Origin: Anaerolineales bacterium UBA5797
Lineage (GTDB): Bacteria > Chloroflexota > Anaerolineae > Anaerolineales > Villigracilaceae
Assembly (NCBI GenBank): GCA_002418205.1
Contig: DIDP01000088.1
Location: 51,292 to 115,291 of the forward strand
Reading direction: 5' to 3'
DNA: 64,000 nucleotides
The stretch's first letter is position 1. Each line of letters begins with the position of its first letter. This document shows positions 62,845 to 64,000 of the stretch, one piece after another. The translations under genes were made by a program, and so were the position numbers. The notes under the pieces are model-generated. The model saw only the letters and a program-made list of their open reading frames with translations, did no database searches and was not told the origin of the DNA.

Positions 62845-63666
62845 ATGCTGCGTAAATTCAAAAAAGATATTCAGAAGGCGATCGAAACATACCAACGGCC
62901 TGCAGGGAAATACTTTATATCTCATTCATATAGAGATGCTGAAGTCCGTGAACGTCTGCTAAAACAACTGCCAGCGGGCATGATCCCATTCATCTTTCCG
63001 CCAATTACTGTCAACCCGCAGGATTTTGTCAGCAATCATTTGATCGAAGCCATTCTTAGTTGTGATGGCCTGATCTATTTGAAGGGCGGAAGCTCGGCTC
63101 AGTCCTTCTGGGTAGCGTTCGAGCGTGATTTCGCAATCCGCAATGGAATGCCTGTTTTTGCAGCCGACCCTACCACCCTTGTAATCGAGCGCGATTTAAG
63201 CGATCCGCTAGACTTGGCGGTGTATGCATCTTATTACCGGAAGGACCTGGAAAAGGTGATTAACATCAGCAGATTTCTTGAAGAGAAACGCAGCTTTGAT
63301 TTTTGGCTGGATTATCGAGACTTAAAAATTAATTCGACAGAGTGGCAATCAGAGGTTGACAATAGCATTGCTGATCGCATTGATCGAGGCGGATATTTGC
63401 TTGTCTTTTGGTCAAAACTAGGCGCAAACTCCGGGATGATTAAACACGAAATCATGCAAGCTTTAGAACATGCCAACAAAGGAGCCCCTCGTGTTCTGTT
63501 CGCATTGCTGGATAGCCATCCATTGCCAGAATATCTTCAAAATTATCAAGAGGCACCCGTACAATTATTTGGCGATACGGAACGTCCCGAGAGTCATCGT
63601 CTTGATGATCTCATCGTACGCCTGTATTGGTTAATCTATCGTAATAGATATGAAAACCAACTCTAG
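62845..63666 (+). CDS. Double TIR-domain protein
   Basis: A 273-residue protein; AGAGGCAAC precedes the ATG. The first TIR-like unit (about 20-130) starts AGKYFISHSYRDAEVRERLL and includes a CDGLIYLKGGSSAQSFWVAF core. The second (about 145-265) has SFDFWLDYRDLKINSTEWQS, RGGYLLVFWSKLGANSGMIK and a C-terminal APRVLFALLDSHPLPEYL. The Glu of the second unit (in NSTEWQSEVD) may correspond to the catalytic residue of NADases; the first unit looks degenerate. TIR proteins in such islands usually deplete NAD or signal in antiphage defence. It is followed by hsdS fragments and a partial gene that may be its partner. Confidence 0.8.
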   Translation: MLRKFKKDIQKAIETYQRPAGKYFISHSYRDAEVRERLLKQLPAGMIPFIFPPITVNPQDFVSNHLIEAILSCDGLIYLKGGSSAQSFWVAFERDFAIRNGMPVFAADPTTLVIERDLSDPLDLAVYASYYRKDLEKVINISRFLEEKRSFDFWLDYRDLKINSTEWQSEVDNSIADRIDRGGYLLVFWSKLGANSGMIKHEIMQALEHANKGAPRVLFALLDSHPLPEYLQNYQEAPVQLFGDTERPESHRLDDLIVRLYWLIYRNRYENQL

Positions 63667-63678
63667 GTCATAGTTAAA

Positions 63679-63757
63679 TGATGTATTCAAAGGAGAGGGG
63701 TGACTGCTGGCGAAGGTTTATGCGCTGAGGGATGTACAGTCCACGGGCGGGAATACG
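63679..63757 (+). pseudogene. hsdS: hsdS 3'-end fragments, copy g (rearranged)
   Basis: TGTATTCAAAGGAGAGGGGT matches the extreme 3' end (VFKGE), then CTGGCGAAGGTTTATGCGCT ... GATGTACAGTCCACGGGCGG matches the upstream middle segment (AKVYALRDVQSTGG). The tail precedes the middle, so at least two copies are joined. Confidence 0.7.
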
Positions 63758-63826
63758 TGATGGGAAGAAAATAAACGAGATTGTAAAATTTGCCAAACAG
63801 GTGTTAAATAGAAGCAAGAGGAAGCT

Positions 63827-64000
63827 ATGACAACTCAAGGCTCATCAGAGAAAACGGATATGGATGGGTTTAACTATGCAGATAAGGAATATGCATCCCT
63901 GATCAATGAATGGAAGGAATCACGGTTATCGATCGATCGCTTTGATAAAATAACCGTGGATCTCCGGAAATACGGTTTTAGTATTACAACGAGACTTCAT
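63827..64000 (+). CDS. Partial hypothetical gene running off the right edge
   Basis: An ATG with AAGAGGAAG upstream opens a frame of 58 codons without a stop to the window end. The peptide starts MTTQGSSEKTDMDGFNYADK and continues with an acidic, helical character (EYASLINEWKESRLSIDRFD). Not recognised. It lies downstream of the double-TIR gene in the defence-like island. Confidence 0.55.
   Translation, partial: MTTQGSSEKTDMDGFNYADKEYASLINEWKESRLSIDRFDKITVDLRKYGFSITTRLH

Noticed and set aside
62570..62962. 130-codon frame following hsdS copy e
   Set aside because: Same reason: starts inside the second inverted-repeat element and overlaps the TIR gene.

Overview
The window looks like a chromosome segment from an uncultured Chloroflexota bacterium of the Anaerolineae type. 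This is inferred from the gene families, the many palindromic interspersed repeats, and the moderately GC-rich coding style. No rRNA, tRNA or CRISPR array was seen. The window opens and closes inside genes.

Layout. 1-1888: two family-4 glycosyltransferases (the first cut by the window edge). 1872-3871: an ECF sigma factor with its anti-sigma factor, divergent from a small secreted protein. 3927-5623: an FmdE-like protein coupled to a DUF2270 membrane protein. 5709-24375: a long minus-strand sulfur-oxidation locus. In transcription order it encodes TusA, a DsrE3-type protein, a STAS protein, a second DsrE protein, sHdrC1, sHdrB1, sHdrA, a conserved hypothetical, a fused sHdrC2-B2/HdrD-like protein, EtfB, EtfA, a membrane ETF:quinone oxidoreductase (EMO-like), a small zinc-finger protein, two lipoate-binding proteins, a lipoate-protein ligase, and a cytoplasmic-type molybdopterin oxidoreductase with a fused FeS/NrfD partner, best read as SoeA and SoeB-SoeC. 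Together they describe a route from sulfane sulfur to sulfite (TusA/DsrE, sHdr, LbpA) and on to sulfate (Soe). Electrons would go through ETF/EMO and Soe to the quinone pool.

24520-38644: a signalling block. A NarL-type kinase/regulator pair is divergent from the sulfur locus; it is followed by a PAS kinase, a response regulator, a 2.1-kilo-residue hybrid kinase, a second kinase/regulator pair and an HD-GYP response regulator. 38622-45111: a lipoprotein of the intradiol dioxygenase fold and a five-gene oligopeptide ABC transporter. 45522-47788: a MATE exporter and a class IV aminotransferase. 48115-52373: a heterodimeric ABC exporter preceded by a strong promoter, a 28-codon leader ORF and an intrinsic terminator, an arrangement like bmrB-bmrCD attenuation. 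52449-55111: two GNAT proteins, a tiny membrane protein and an HU-like protein.

55294-64000: an accessory, defence-like island. It starts with six 22-bp repeat units and a 34-codon stub of a type I restriction gene (hsdR). A visibly AT-rich stretch follows, holding an 811-residue coiled-coil protein and a small protein that share a duplicated Gly-rich motif, then an AlbA_2 protein. Beyond that, a nuclease-like protein, an ASCH protein, a four-TM protein, a double-TIR protein and a partial gene are separated by repeated fragments of the 3' end of hsdS. The best candidates for undescribed biology are this hsdS-tail cassette array with the 811-aa/135-aa pair, the fused-architecture sHdr/Soe locus, and the leader-controlled ABC exporter. 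A conspicuous feature of the whole window is the palindromic repeats in nearly every intergenic gap of the sulfur locus; some form gene stop codons or in-frame protein linkers.
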